Assembly (NCBI RefSeq): GCF_000836725.1
Contig: NZ_JXTH01000002.1
Coordinates: forward strand, 34,668 to 98,667
Source of the DNA: Anoxybacillus thermarum
GTDB lineage: Bacteria; Bacillota; Bacilli; Bacillales; Anoxybacillaceae
Direction: 5' to 3'
Length of the DNA: 64,000 bases
Part shown: piece after piece, positions 63,697 through 64,000 of the stretch
Numbering within the stretch: the first letter of the stretch is position 1
Layout of the letters: each line of letters opens with the position of its first letter
Program-made: the position numbers and the translations under genes
The notes under the pieces: model-generated
What the model saw: the letters and a program-made list of their open reading frames with translations, nothing else
The model's database searches: none
Told to the model about the DNA's origin: nothing

Positions 63697-64000
63697 TAAT
63701 TGTTGAGTCAGTCAAGACTTTGTGGAGAACATTTTTTCGGTTCACTACGGGTGTTGTCAATCACTAGTTAGCGAACCATTTTCAGGAATTGATATCGTAA
63801 GCGCTTTTGGACTCTCATCCCTCATCTTGAAGTGATGATATTGTATTCCATTTTTTTACACCCAACCAAAATCCCGAAGCGCCGACAACGCTTGATGGAT
63901 CGGCGTCCCGGATGACCGCTGCAGACACGGTAGATTCTGACGCACCACATCTGCCCACAACCGTCCTGCCTTCCGTTTGGCCTGTTCAACCCGCTTGGAC
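63697..64000 (-). mobile_element. Probable insertion sequence, cut by the window edge
   Basis: From about 63.86 kb the sequence becomes more G+C-rich than its neighbours and codes for a transposase-like C-terminus. The non-coding stretch before it (about 63697-63855) is taken as the end of the element; the exact boundary and its inverted repeat cannot be fixed because the other end is outside. Confidence 0.5.
63856..64000 (-). CDS. C-terminal end of a probable transposase (partial)
   Basis: 48 codons with no start in the window, ending at a TAA at 63856-63858. The product is basic, with RVEQAKRKAGRLWADVVRQN and ends in ALSALRDFGWV. High G+C codon use unlike the flanking genes and absence from the syntenic B. 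subtilis locus point to an insertion-sequence transposase. Family not assigned with certainty. Confidence 0.5.
   Translation of the reverse strand, partial: SKRVEQAKRKAGRLWADVVRQNLPCLQRSSGTPIHQALSALRDFGWV

Overview
The window is a 64 kb chromosomal segment of a thermophilic, spore-forming Bacillaceae, most likely Anoxybacillus or a close Geobacillus relative. This rests on gene content and order: gerP, addAB/sbcCD, comK, hemEHY, ecsAB, prsA, scoC, trpP, serC and hemZ lie in blocks that match the yis-yhf-yhg-yha-yhe part of the Bacillus subtilis map. Strong AGGAGG-type ribosome sites, frequent TTG/GTG starts and moderate GC agree. Most genes are on the minus strand. I see no rRNA or tRNA gene, CRISPR array or prophage.

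Layout. 1-3.2 kb: a possible YisK start at the left edge, a Spo0E-type phosphatase, a DUF418 membrane protein and an acyl-CoA ligase. 3.3-5.4 kb: the spore-coat germinant permeability operon gerPABCDEF, headed by an extra GerPF-like gene. 5.4-17.3 kb: DNA repair (HNH protein YisB, SbcC, SbcD, AddA, AddB). 17.3-24.6 kb: a TVP38-type membrane protein, the competence master regulator ComK, isocitrate lyase, an M48 protease, a SCO1 copper chaperone and a PAS-GGDEF-EAL protein with a degenerate GGDEF site. 24.6-29 kb: an ABC importer of the TrpXYZ type and the FadR-controlled ligase LcfB. 29-33.8 kb: a sodium:solute symporter operon (small membrane protein, DUF4212 subunit, symporter, CBS/DUF294 sensor, DEDDh exonuclease) with a cre site at its head. 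34.1-35.4 kb: an A+T-rich cassette of unrecognised genes, one apparently frameshifted. 35.5-42.9 kb: YhfI, YhfH and an alpha-glucoside operon (LacI regulator, MalE/F/G-like transporter, GH13 glucosidase) with a promoter and cre site. 43-50.1 kb: YhgE and its TetR regulator YhgD with paired operators, haem synthesis hemE-hemH-hemY, and haem monooxygenase HmoB. 50.1-54.5 kb: rhodanese, amidohydrolase, EcsB/EcsA, a possible structured RNA, and HIT. 54.6-63.6 kb: PrsA, small sporulation proteins, ScoC, TrpP with a TRAP-binding leader, SerC, YhaL, HemZ, YhaX, YheA and YheB. The right edge holds the end of a probable transposase.

How it fits together. The segment mixes stationary-phase and sporulation functions (Spo0E-like, gerP, ComK, ScoC, SscA, YhaL) with carbon and fat use under CcpA and FadR control (LcfB, glyoxylate shunt, organic-acid symporter, alpha-glucosides) and with haem and respiratory assembly (hemEHY, HemZ, HmoB, SCO1). 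Intergenic space is tight: many stop codons lie inside intrinsic-terminator hairpins, and several convergent pairs share one terminator. The regulatory signals I could read directly are two cre sites, a FadR operator, a duplicated YhgD-type operator, a TRAP site and two SigK-type promoters. The least explained parts are the 34.1-35.4 kb cassette and the gene-free but structured 53.8-54.05 kb stretch.
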